In this document: one piece after another, positions 11,959 through 23,282 of the stretch
Numbering within the stretch: position 1 is the stretch's first letter
Layout: each line of letters opens with the position of its first letter
NCBI GenBank assembly: GCA_012931725.1
Contig: CM022951.1
Location: forward strand, 38,408,428 to 38,472,427
DNA from: Litsea cubeba
Taxonomy: Eukaryota > Streptophyta > Magnoliopsida > Laurales > Lauraceae
Length of the DNA stretch: 64,000 bases
Direction: 5' to 3'
Notes under the pieces: model-generated
The model's database searches: none
Told to the model about the DNA's origin: nothing
The model's input: only the letters and a program-made list of their open reading frames with translations
Translations under genes and position numbers: made by a program

Positions 11959-14379
11959 CTACTCCACCAGATCGATCACCGTCTCTGATGGACCAGCGGT
12001 ACCGGCCGCGACCGCAGCCTCGTCTGGTGCGTCGCCGGTAGTAGGGGCAGTGTCCGGTGCCTCACTAGCAACAGGGGCAGAAGAAGCTTCGCCTTGAGGC
12101 GCGACCGGGGCATCGCTGGCAGCCGAAGCAGCTGGGGCATCATCCAAGGCAGGGTCAGCTGCAGGGGCTTCGACTGGGGCACTCTCGCCCAAAGGAGCAG
12201 AGCTCGGCTCAGGGACCGGGTCCGAGTACTTCGGCAAGTTCCGATAGACCGGGTGGTCTTCGGGGAACCCCCGTACGCCTCAGTGCGGCCAAGCACCCTT
12301 CCTCGAACAAAATGGAGGTAATTTCCTCCACCTGCTTCTCGTATTCTTCAGTGGCCTGGTCCACCCCCCTCTGGAAGGAGGATTGCGCCTCGGACAGCAG
12401 AGAAGCCTTCTCCTTCTTCAGCTCGGCATTCCCTGACTTCAGCTTCTCGATTTCGGCGCGCCCGGCCAGCACTTCGCCGCGCAGCCTCGTCGCCTCAGCC
12501 GCCGATTCGGACCTCGATCTGGCTAGTTCCGACTCCAGCTCGGCAATCCTCTTGGTCTTCGTCCAGATGTCACCCTTCAGTTGGTAAGTCTGCGATGTGA
12601 GGTCAGTAACACTGACCAGGGTTGCCTCCAGCTGAGCAGTCGCCTCGGCGCTGCTCTTCCTCAGCTCTTCCAGCTCTTTCTTCAACCTCTCCCTCTCCGA
12701 CTCCAGCTGGGTGACCTTGGCAACATTCCTGTCACTCCTCTCCATCACTGCCAGGAGCCTCTGCACGTTCTGCAGAAGGAAAGAGTAAGTCAAATAACGG
12801 CAGCCGAGTTAAAGCACTTGGAGAAGAGCATAGAAGATATTTACCAGGAGATTAGCCTGGATCGCCGAGACCATCAAGCTATCGTTGTCGTACCGCGCGT
12901 GCACTTCCATGTCACGCGGCAAGGCGCAAGCTTTTGCGATGGCTCCGATAACGTCGGTGTTCCCCAGCCGGTCCTCGACGTTTAAGGGCTTCCCGGGCTG
13001 CGTCTCCATCCTGGGTCTCCATACCGCTGGGGCAGTTCGAGGTCCGGAGGCCGATCCGGACCCTTGCCCTACCGAGACGGTCAGCTCACGGGCCGCCCCG
13101 CTAGTCGACTTGCTAGCCGTTGCGCTTTTCTCGGCTGGGGCCTTGCCTCCAAGAGCTCGCGCAGGGGTCTTACCCTTCGGAGGCTGTTCAGCCCCCGAGT
13201 CCTTCTCGCCCGCCTTGGACTTCTTCCTGGGCGGGGACCCCTCCCTCGGGCGATCCAGCGAGCGTCGCCGCGCTCCCTCGCTAGGTGTAGGGACAGGGGC
13301 AGAAGTGGCACCAGCACCCCCCGAACCCGAAGCCATGCGGGTGCTGGCGGACGAGGGCGTCGCAGAAGATGAAGATCTCTGCCTGAACTTGGCCGCCAGA
13401 TCTTTGGTGCCGGGCACTCTTGATCCTCCTTCCATCCCTTCCTCCTGGTCGGACGAGTAGGCGTCAACTATCTCCCTCAGGTTCGGCGACTCCGAGCTAG
13501 AAGAAGTGGATGCCTCAGCACCAGACGCGGCTCGGCTCGCAGCAGGATCGACTAAAGGGACCCCGGCAGGCACCGCCAAAGTGACGGGAGGATGGTCAAG
13601 CTGCGGCTCGTCCCCCGGAATTGCTCCAATTCTCCTATAGTGGCCGCGGTACCTCGGCGTATACCCTAGCAGCTTCCAGGCCGATCTGGTCTCATGCCCT
13701 TTGTATCTCTCGACCTTCTTGTGGTCGTCGATGTTCTTCCTCCAGCCTTCACTCACAGCTCGGCGCCGCCTCGCGTGCAGTTCTGCACCACAAACAAGAA
13801 AGAGTCTCAGCTCGGCAACATAAAGGTTGAGCAAAACAAACAGAGAAAAGAAGCAGTAATTACTTGGGACGGCCCCGAGATGGCGAGGGACCATCAGTCT
13901 CCTATCCTCGCCAGCGCCGAATTCCCAGTCCCCAGACACACAGAAGAGGTCTTCCTCGGCATTCTTACTGGAATCCTCCAGGGCCAGGACGAAGCCTATT
14001 CGGCGCTGCTTCACCCGGAGGTAGTAATTGTCTCCCCCAGCCTTGCAAATGTCATATACGTCCTCGATGTCAGGTTGGTCCCCAAAATCTCGTTCAGTTT
14101 CACCGTGCCCATGATGACTTTGAAGCCATTGGGCATCAGCTGGCACGGGGTAATCGACCACATGCTAAGGCAGGCCCTAAGGAGGGGGTGCAGGGGAAAT
14201 CTGACCCCGCCTTCGATCACGAAGATCAGAGGGAATGGCATCCAACCGCAGGACCAGCCGCGCGTGGCTTGGTCGATGGGATCCGCCGGCCTGAGGCGAA
14301 CTCCCTCTGGGATATTGTAGGTGGCCCTAAACCTAGCCATGCCCTCGTCTGTATCTAACCGAAACCTAGGGGTACCCAT
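11959..14379 (-). pseudogene. Antisense gene of E1 (Transposase_28/PMD-like plus coiled coil), frameshifted
   Basis: This is the counterpart of the intact E2 gene at 41614-44129. The start MGTPRFRLDTDEG is at 14379. Exon 1 carries GWMPFPLIFVIEGGVRFPLHPLLRA and NEILGTNL; then, relative to E2, 10 bp are missing (about 14068), shifting the frame before DIEDVYDICKAG. The second exon holds a basic Ser/Pro-rich region (SPPRKKSKAGEK) and PLNVEDRLGN; the third starts NVQRLLAVMERSDRN and is a long coiled coil (LESERERLKKELEEL). A 1-bp insertion near 12265 shifts the frame again after EEGCLAALRR, before PKYSDPVPEPSSAP. It ends ETVIDLVE at 11959. Its promoter (17893) is now 3.5 kb away, because of the solo LTR. 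Confidence 0.85.
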
Positions 14380-14504
14380 GTCTAAAAGAGGAAGATAGCG
14401 GAAAGAAACCCTAGAGATGGATAAACCCTAAAAACCAGACAGGGGCACGAAGTTACTTACAGGAACGAAAAGGCAAGTCAAGAATAGATCTGGGCGCGTC
14501 CTAC

Positions 14505-17500
14505 TGTCACGCCCCCGGACCGAGGTCCCGCTAAAAGAGGCCTTAATCCGGGGACGCGGCGCGACGGGCCAGAAAATTCCGCCCGCACACACTAGTTTCC
14601 CACAGGTTTCCGCGGTAAGGATTCCCGAAATCCGATCCAACTGTGATAAATAAGAATCACTTTCATACAAATGACTTACGCGGAAGCATTGTAGCAAACA
14701 TAAAAGTCTCTCAAAATGGTTATAAGGTGAGAACGCACTAGACTAGCATCAAAAAGAGAAACATTTCATTGTAGGCCCCAAAGTTAGTTTAAAGTTAGTA
14801 CAAAAGTAAAGTTAATCATTGATTACAGATTCTTCCCAAAAGAGTATAAGCCAACAATGGCCATAACCAAAAACCCAAAATGTAAAGCATCTATTCCCAA
14901 AATAATGTGATCGCAACTCCAGAAGCAACCCGACGTCTAAATGACATCATTGGGCTGCCACTCGCCCTCCACAGGAACTATAGGTTCCGCCTCGAAGTGC
15001 GCCTCAACCGCGAGGGGCTCGACATCTGGCACCAAACAAAAGAGAGTCAGACACGACGGTCTGGCAAGCAAATACAACAATAATAGGGAGGTAGCGAAAC
15101 AAACATTAATAAGTGAGAGCCACGATTAAATCAGGATTAATAACAATGTAGAAGTAAAGATAGAAGATAACATCTCGATGGTTTACAAATCCAATGTCAT
15201 GATGAGTAAAATAGCCAAATACCATGAGATGAATAGTAATGCATAAAAACATTGGCAACCCACGTAAAGCTATATTCTCCTGTTACCGAAGTAACCGGAG
15301 CAGACGAACCGTAGCCACTACTCGTGGGACCGGAACGACATAGTCGTTATCAAACAGAACCGTAGCCACTACTCGTGGGACCGGATATTACCATTGCCAT
15401 GGTCGGTACAGACAGAATCCAAACTGCAGCTGGCAGACAAATTAAAGATCCCAAGCCGGATGATCAGTCCGACAAGGTGACCTAAGCCTAGTGGTGCCAT
15501 TAGAGTGAAATCCGAAACTTCGAAGAAATACAAATCCATTTATAAGATACATTTCCAAAATCAATAAGAGAACTACTCCAAACAATGCATATTGGTAAAA
15601 CCAAGCAAAATAGGTGAGTAGTCTTCTCAATACCTAGATATGTGGTAAACCACTTCAAAACATTCAAAAGGATTGGAGAAAGAATCTGGACAAAAGTCTT
15701 TTATATGAAATGAGTGAATGATGATTCGATCACTTAAAGCGGGTAAATCTCAATATACATTTGATCCCTTCATTGTCATTAATAAAAGTAACTTGGTGCC
15801 ACCAAAGATCCTTGACAAATACAAGGGATGAAGTGTACATATAGATTTGAAGGTTTCCCAAGTGGTCTTGACCATAGTCCAAGTCACTTCTCACAATGAA
15901 TTCTAGGCTTGTAAAAGGGCTGAATGGGCTTCTCTTATAGAAAAGGATTTGGGGCTGAATTGGGCTTGGACATAGGCTTGAAGTGGACTTGAAATTATAT
16001 CCCTTGAGTCCTCATTAAATGTAGGTTTAAACCTCCTTTTAATCAGGCCCACAACTGGCCTTACCCAAGCTCAAACAGTCCATTAAAATAAGCCCAAAAC
16101 AGTCCTTAAAGTAGCCCAGGTTTCAGGTCATAAAACAGTCCAATGTCAGGTCTCAAAACAGCCCATCAACAGGTCTCAAAATAGCCCAAGAGCTGACCTT
16201 AAAACAGGCCCAAGAAGCCCTGAAAAACAGGCCCAAAACTGCCCTTGAATGGACCAAGAACAGGCTGACCCGAGCCCCCCAGGCTGGGCTGGGCTCGCTC
16301 GAGCGAACCCAGGTCCGCTCGAGCGGAGCCCAGACAGAAGCTGGGTCGCTCGAGCGAGGGCCAGGCAGTGCCTGGTCCGCTCGAGCGGCCCAGTGGGTCG
16401 CTCGAGCGGACTGGGCCTGCCCAGTCCAGCTCGGCAGTGTCTTCTTCATCTTTTTTTTCCATTTTTTCTTGATCATTTCCATTCCTTTTCATTCCTACAA
16501 TTTTCCAAGAACATTGGGGCCCTTGACCTCACAAATTCATCAAATCACCATTCATAATCATCTAAATCAGCCCAAAACAATACTTTTTTTAAAGATCAAA
16601 GTTTTTCTCCTTTACCTTAAGCACCCATCTTTAATACAAGGAAACCAAATTTCTTAGAGAGCCAAAGTGAAAACACACTTCCAATGCATGGTAAGACAAT
16701 AATATAAATTGAAATCAATGTAACAATATCCATTCCATCAAAATAAACCCATAGATTAAAGAAGATTAACACAAAGAAAAGAAAATCATGAAATAGAACC
16801 AAATGAGAGAAAACATCACATTAATGTTGGAATCTACTTGCCTCTAGTCAAGATAGGATCAAAATCACTCTTCAAACCAAGCCTTAGAGCCTTAAGCTTC
16901 AAATCTACAAAAACCCCAAAATTTTTCCAAGAAAACCCTAAAAGTCATCATTTGTAAATCTTCAAGGAAAACCCTAGCAAATGGGTTTAAAACACTCCAA
17001 ATGGAGAGGAAAACAAGAATCTTGAGTTTAGAAGACCAATGCTAACCTTGAGAAATCCCAATGGAGAAGAGGAGCTTGAAAGAGGGCTTTTACTTAGCTC
17101 AAACTCCTCAAGAAGGGTATCTTTGGAGAGTTTGAAGAGGGAGGAAGAACTTGAGGAGATCAATCCTCCAAGAACACCTCACCAAGTGAGAGTTTCTGAT
17201 GAGAGAGAAAGTGTGGGGAAAGAGGAAAAACCCTAGCCAAAGACTCTTGCTGGAAATGAAATGAAGAAGGAGAAGAAGAAGAATCCCCTTCTTATAAGAG
17301 GTGACTTGTGGGCCCCGGTCTTCACTAAGCTAGAAATGGTATTTGCGGGCCCCGAACGAAAACGACGAAGAAGACAAAAACGATCAGCGAAATTTCTACT
17401 TTCCAAAAAGTATATTTTTGACAATTTCTGAAATTTTCGAAATTTGGGTACAGGTTTTGTGTGAAATGTCAGTTTTGCCCTTTTTCTCGAAAAACGCGAT

Positions 17501-17799
17501 TTCTGATCACAAAATCAAGTTGGCCAAAACATGAAAGTTGATGATCTAGATGAAATAAATCAAAATGCACAAGAATTGGGATTTTACAAACATCAAGGAT
17601 AAACTCAACAAATTCACACAAAGTCCACGGGCGCCCCGGCCCGTGTCAAACTTAAGTCAATGACTCACAAAGGTTCTCAAGGCTAATCAAACATTCTAAT
17701 CTAGCTTAATAAAATAAACTAATCATCCACTAACCCCACTTATCCACTAATCACGGTTAAACATAATTAAATGCCTCAAACCTGGGTCGGGGTCTGACA
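14505..17799. mobile_element. Solo LTR (Tekay/Del-like size) nested in E1
   Basis: It starts TGTCACGCCCCCGG and ends GGGGTCTGACA, flanked by the perfect TSD cctac (14500-14504, 17800-17804). It is 3295 bp and has no retroviral ORF, so an LTR-LTR recombination product is the simplest reading. Inside are a doubled block (gaaccgtagccactactcg at 15307 and 15357), a GC-rich section with repeated GTCGCTCGAGCGA palindromes (16285-16410) and a purine-rich stretch near 17240-17290. The TGTCACGCCC start and length suggest the Tekay/Del group; this assignment is inference. It lies in the 5' leader of the E1 antisense gene. Confidence 0.88.
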
Positions 17800-17892
17800 C
17801 CTACGGTCATCCTCACCAGAGAAATCTCGAAGAACAGAGCAGAAATCGAAGGCAGGGGCAAAGGAAATCAGAAAGAAGAAAGAAAGGAGATA

Positions 17893-17906
17893 ACCCTATT
17901 TATAGA
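17893..17906 (-). promoter_or_regulatory. TATA box of the E1 antisense gene, separated from its ORF
   Basis: Minus strand TTCTATAAATAGGGTT. Without the solo LTR it would be about 215 bp from the ATG at 14379, the same as in E2 (about 220 bp). A G-box (ACACGTGT) lies about 110 bp upstream at 18006-18013. Confidence 0.65.
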
Positions 17907-18172
17907 AAGGGAACCCTCTTTGGGCGCCACTTTCGAATTCGAAGAGACAGATTTCGCAATCCGCGCCTGTTCCATCAATGAGACAGCGCAATCGGTAAAG
18001 AGGCTACACGTGTAGCCGTCGGTTCGCTTCCCAGGACGGACAGAACAGAGCATTTATTGCCTTAGGAAAGTTGAAACGACACTAGGCAATGATCGCCGCA
18101 TCTCCGGACAGGTTCTCTAGCTTCTGACCACAAAAGGCTAGGATGCTTAAGAGGTCAAAAGCTAGCGGCAAT

Positions 18173-19062
18173 TGTGTGGGGAGATTTCCAAAGCTCCAGG
18201 ATTATACTAATCACAGCCATCAAATGGGATTAAGCATTCTCACGTGCCATCCACGTGCCACCTACGTGGCACCAGACTCACCTCGGCTACAAGGACAGGG
18301 GCCCCAGCCGAAGTCAGGCAGGTCCGGGCCGCTAGCGCCGAGCTCGGCTACCCCAGGTGCCCGCCTCGGCTGAAAACTCCACCTCGGCCGAAGGTGCCGG
18401 AACGAAAGCCGAAGCAAGAAGAGAATCTCCACTCGCGCCCTTCGCCCCCCACGTCATCGGACACGTGGAGGAATAGGGGCGCGAGCCAGTAGGACAGATG
18501 CGACATCCAGCCGTCCACAATCTTCGCCAGATCCCTGATAGGGCGGCATCCAGCGGCTGAGGCCAAATCAGGGCAAGGCCCGAGGGTAGATCTGATGGTA
18601 CCTCTATCGCCAAAGGCGTCCAACACAATATGACCCAACGTGACACGCATTTAATGCGATATGGGCCGATCCGACTGGCATTAAATGCAAAGCGGGCTGG
18701 ATTGGACCGCATTGATTACTTTGTGGGCTGATGATGACTTCCCTGTCAAGTCATGGGACCCACACCAAGATATCATCCAAAAATATCATCCAAATCGTCT
18801 ATAAATAGAGCTTCATTTCACATGCAAGGTACGCACAATCCAACCCAAAGAGCCGTTACTCTGCCTCTCTTCTTCCTCTCCTTCCTTTGTTCCAGTTCAT
18901 TCATTGACTTAGGCATCGGAGAGCCTTGCACCGCTCAGGCCAGGGTCCTCTGACCGTTTGCTCACTCCTTTCAGGCTTTCAGGCAGCGGGTTATCTTCTT
19001 CATTTGGATAAGTCCTGTAAGGCACCCCGATTATTGTGGGTCATTATTTTTCTGCACCTACA
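18173..19062 (+). repeat. 3' LTR of E1
   Basis: Same ends as the 5' LTR. It is 8 bp longer because ctttcagg is doubled (about 18967-18982). TATA at 18800-18807. The preceding tract reads aaaagctagcggcaat, a polypurine tract with one apparent G-to-C change against the aagctagggggcaat of E0. Confidence 0.93.
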
Positions 19063-19245
19063 CTACTGATGTTAATGCAGCATAAAGACGAGCCTTATAG
19101 TGGGAATCAACAATATCACACCTAAATGCCTTGTTTGACCCACACTGCAGTAGTGTGGAGCCCGATCCAAAATCACATAATCCAGATGAAGTTAATGAGA
19201 CAACATATCACACTAACACCCAAGAATCAAGATACTCATTTGCAA

Positions 19246-20288
19246 GAGAAATTTACCGCATAGGACCCCGTAGGACCTCATATCACTTTTGAGGTCCCAA
19301 AAACACAGTATGTATAGATAAGGTCCTCAAGGTGCCTTTTTATTTTTTATTTTTTATTTTTTATTTTTGTCGTTTATGCGGGAACCCAAATAAAAATTGG
19401 ATTTTTCAGGAGGGAGGGAGGAGGAGGAGGAGGAGGAGGGAGGAGGGAGGAGAGGGAGAGGGTGGTGTTTCATCAACTGCATCATTTGAGAAGAAATCCC
19501 CAAAGTTTAGTTTGGTGAAGGTTTAGTTTCTTTTTTGTTAAAAGTTTAAGTAAAATTAGAAGAGGTAGGCATCCAATTCGTGACTTGATGTTCATCTTCT
19601 TCTATCCTTTCTTTCTAGTTTCTATCTTCTTTACTCAGATTTATTTCTTCATCTTTCATCGCCATCAAGCCCCCAACCCCATCACCAAACCATCCCAGCC
19701 AAAAACTAACCCATCCTCAACCCTAACCCCAACCCCATCTATCAATCTCAGCTAAATCGAACCCTACTATGAAAATCCACGGCCACTCACACGCATCTCA
19801 AAACCATCCCTATCCACCGTCCTCTCAAATCTCCAACCCCACCTTCTCTGTTGTTTTTTTTTTTTTAATCAATCCTTTTAAATCCCCAACCCATCTCAAA
19901 AACTAATCCTACTATCCCTACTGCACCTCCCCTTCCTTTCAATATAATCAACTTTATGAAGGACAGAAAAAACCCTAACATTTAACCTAATCCTAGCAAG
20001 CAAGAAGAAGGAAAGCAATAAATCAAGATCCTTAGTTGATGAAACACCGTCCCTATGCAACACCACCCTACCCCTCTCCTCCCTCCTCCCCCTCCCCTCC
20101 CCTCTTCTCCATCCTGAAAAATCCAATTTTTATTTGGGTTCCCGCAGAATGGTCGATATCGACCATTCACTAAACGACAAAAAAATAAAATAAAAACGCA
20201 CCATGAGGACCTTATCCATACATACGGTTTTTTTTGGAACCTCAAAAGTGGTATGAGGTCCTACGGGGTCCTATGCGGTAAATTCCTC
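19246..20288. mobile_element. Foldback element with long terminal inverted repeats
   Basis: The left arm (19246 to about 19480) and the right arm (about 20045-20288) are inverted copies: GAGAAATTTACCGCATAGG against GAGGAATTTACCGCATAGG, then CCCCGTAGGACCTCATA, a GAGG run, and GTGTTTCATCAACT. Arms are roughly 235 bp and about 85-90% alike. The right arm alone holds a perfect 20-bp palindrome (20149-20168). The middle (19500-20040) has no coding potential I can recognise. I see no convincing TSD, so superfamily is open (MULE-like or foldback). Confidence 0.75.
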
Positions 20289-22213
20289 AAAATACAAAGT
20301 AATCAATAAATACGACAGAGATAACTTATTGTAGATGACACCTTCCATTATTTCTTTTAAAGACTTATCAAAACTAAAGATTTGAGATAAACTAAATCCA
20401 TTAAGGGACAGGTATGCAATACATTGGTGCCAACAACTCAGCGGAAGTTTATTCCCAAGAATCAAAATCAACATACATGATTCTTCCAATACTATACTCA
20501 TGAAAATGACAAAAAGGTTGGAAACAAAAACTATTCTGTTCACCAGGATATGAGAAGAGATTTTCTTCCTAATAATTTTTTTCAAAATTAGTATATACAT
20601 AAGACAAACGAATCTATTAGAATGACAGAGTACTTCAATGGTAACGCGAAATTAAATAAATGCTCAAAAAATAAATAAAACTCTGTTGAACCTGAGCATA
20701 GAATTATATAGCTGAGGACGAGGGTATCCTCCCATAGGCCACCCAATAGGCCGTTTCACATCTTTTTGTAGAAGGGTGTGCACCTGTTCTATTCCACACC
20801 CAATTCTCAACAAATAAACAAATAAATATGGACATGTTCTTTCTAAAGGAAAAAAGAAAAGAAAAAGGAAACGGCTAACAAAATATGAAACATACTAATA
20901 GATACAATACGATCAATAATAAGTAGTGGAAATCTAAAATAACATCAGGATGGCTGAAAATCTTTGCAGCATTGTGTCTTTTGTTTGTTGGAATTGGTTC
21001 GCCAATTAACTGGTGTGTATGCAGCACAGATCACCTACAAACAAAAAAGCATACACAGAAAAATATTAAAATAAATAAAATGGTTAAGAAGAATCATAAT
21101 AATCAGAGAGAGACTTGTTAGTATTAAAGGATGAATACAAACCGATAACATGTCAACTAACACATGAAGTTTTGCCTTTGGCTGATACACTGAGACCTGA
21201 TGTGGGCGAAAAATTAATTCGAAGTTTTTTCAGTTAGACTGATAACCCCTAATTACCATTTGCGACATTAATATATTTTTAAATGTACACATGAAATGCA
21301 TGACCTTATATCAGTATCTCCTGCATGCATATGCTACCTTGTGCTAAAATAATATAAACCTAAGTTGTTCGGTGTCGTTTGTTGTTGTTAGGACACAACT
21401 AAGATTGCAATTCCTTAACATTGTTGGGTGGGTGGTGCACATTGATATGTGGGCCTCATAACCTGGTCATATATGTAGGAATTATACTTTGATACATTCA
21501 CTCTCATTCCATTCTACTCAAATATAAGGCTTTTAAAGAAATATTACAATGAATTTTACTTTATTTAGATTTATTGGATATAGTATGTTATTTTAGCCAG
21601 ATGCCACTGTGGAAAACCCAGCCCGCCCCATCCCCCGTACACTCAACTCCCTCTCTATTTCTTTTTTCTTTTTTAAAGAAAGAAAATAAATCTTGAATGG
21701 GAATATATTATGTAAATTATACATCCAGATAGGTCAAAATTATAACAACCATGGTCTGTCATTATGTATATCATGTGGGAATTCGTTTCTAAGTAAAGTT
21801 TATATGTAGAGATGTTAACCATTGATATGAAATGCTTTATGAATTATATTTTGTTACCCATTAGAGTTACATGGATTTGAACTGTTTTTATACCAGTATC
21901 AAGATCGGCATTGGTCAGGTTGAGTTGCCAAAAAAAAGTCTTGGAAGGTCATCACGAAGGCAGGTTAAAATGCTTTTTAATTATATATAGTGTGTGAAAA
22001 TTGGTTTAGTCCAAAACATTTTGTAATTATTATAAAATGAGTGAAAATGGTTCATCTGCCTTAATGTGAAATTTGATTTAATTATTATTCTTGTATTTTG
22101 ATATTATTTCAGCCCTCATTTGTGAAATCTGTCATCTATTTTTTTCATCGTTATCGAAGAGTGATCACTTATTATAAGCTCTAGCTCTAAAAACTGTGGC
22201 ACCAATTATATAA
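20289..22213. other. AT-rich stretch left of the MULE, nothing recognised
   Basis: Stops in all frames, no repeats or motif that I can name. Confidence 0.5.
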
Positions 22214-22222
22214 TATGAGCAT

Positions 22223-22395
22223 GAGGATTTTACCAAAAAAATCCTTCTAGACTTCTTAAAAGCTAAAAGCACCATCTACTTCTCATAAAGACCACAGTAG
22301 TCCCAAAGGCCCTGTTGGGTATTTTTTTTAACTTTTAGCGATGAGCGGGGATATCGCAGTTCATTCTAAGTAAATGAGCGGGGATATCCCCGTTC
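22223..22395 (+). repeat. Left TIR of the MULE with two inner palindromes
   Basis: Shared with the right end: GAGGATTTTACCAAAAAAATCCTTC, AAAAGCACCATC, CTTCTCATAAAGACCACA, CCCAAAGGCCCTGTTGGG and TATTTTTTTTAACTTTT. Just inside are GCGGGGATATCGCAG (22346) and GCGGGGATATCCCCGTTC (22378), the same word as in the central array. Confidence 0.92.
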
Positions 22396-23282
22396 ATCGT
22401 TCATTACTACTTAAAAGACTGTCGAACTCCCTTTTCCCCTTTGCTTTTTCTGGGTTCCGGACGAATCTCTACAGCATCTCTTCCACATTACCTTGCTTTA
22501 TGGGAGAATCATATTCTTGAATCTTTTAAGTAGAAAGGTTGGAGGCTCCATTAAAGAGGTTGGTAGTATAGATTTACCTTTTTTACATTTGATTAAACCT
22601 AGAAGCACAATCTCCACATGTGTTTTTCTTTTACCCAAAAAGTTGATATTTGGAAGTACTCATTAAAGCTTCCATCTCCTTGATGGATAATTAATATTTA
22701 CTCCATGGGTAGTCCACAATAACTTTCTTATGATTAAAAGACCATATTTCAGTAAGACAAATGGGCATTGGTTTTGAATGTAATAGAAGATTATAGAATT
22801 GGGCATCATCAGCTTTTGCTTACATAGAAATGGTTGGATATGGGTATCTGGGAAGGGCACTGACATAGAAGTGGTTAAGCTTTGAAAATAGTTTTGTTAT
22901 TATATCAGTTACATACACATGGGCATTAGCTCAATAAGGAATGAACATCCGGTCATAATTCCTCAGATGAGAGATACAAATGGATAAGGGATCACATGTG
23001 TATGTTATATTGGTTAAATATAATTTTCAATGGCCATTGCCAATACCACTTTGACCAACCACGTTATGGAGTGCTGAAGATTTGCTTCCAAAGCATTAAA
23101 AAAATTAGGCAGTCATATCTCTTTGTCCATCTATTGATATAGTAATACAATTCATTTAATATTCTTTTATAATAATGGATGGAGACCATATTGTAACATT
23201 TTTTGTCATAGGAATCCATGTCATTGTTTATATTTGTTATTGGTGTTAAACCCATCTGAAGCATTTTTTATTGAATGTTAGG
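22396..23282 (+). other. Leader region of the MULE transposase gene
   Basis: No ORF of note. It should hold promoter and 5' UTR. An acceptor-like gttag directly before ATG 23283 leaves room for an upstream leader intron. I could not fix a TATA box. Confidence 0.4.

Larger units (their letters stand above)
3350..19062 (+). mobile_element. E1: complete Tat-lineage Ty3 LTR retrotransposon, degenerate
   Basis: Both LTRs (882 and 890 bp) are present and flanked by the perfect TSD ctact (3345-3349 and 19063-19067). Order: 5' LTR, PBS, gag-pol, 58-bp minisatellite, short antisense unit, long antisense gene, PPT, 3' LTR. About 19 substitutions separate the LTRs (roughly 98% identity), many of them C/T or G/A, plus one 8-bp duplication. 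All coding parts are broken. A 3.3-kb solo LTR is nested near its 3' end. Two RNase H domains and antisense extra genes place it in the Tat lineage (Retand/Grande type); the rank below that is my inference. Confidence 0.95.

Noticed and set aside
16153..16557. ORFs of about 100 aa on both strands in the solo LTR
   Set aside because: They result from the GC-rich palindrome cluster, which lacks stops; no relation to any protein, and the region is an LTR.
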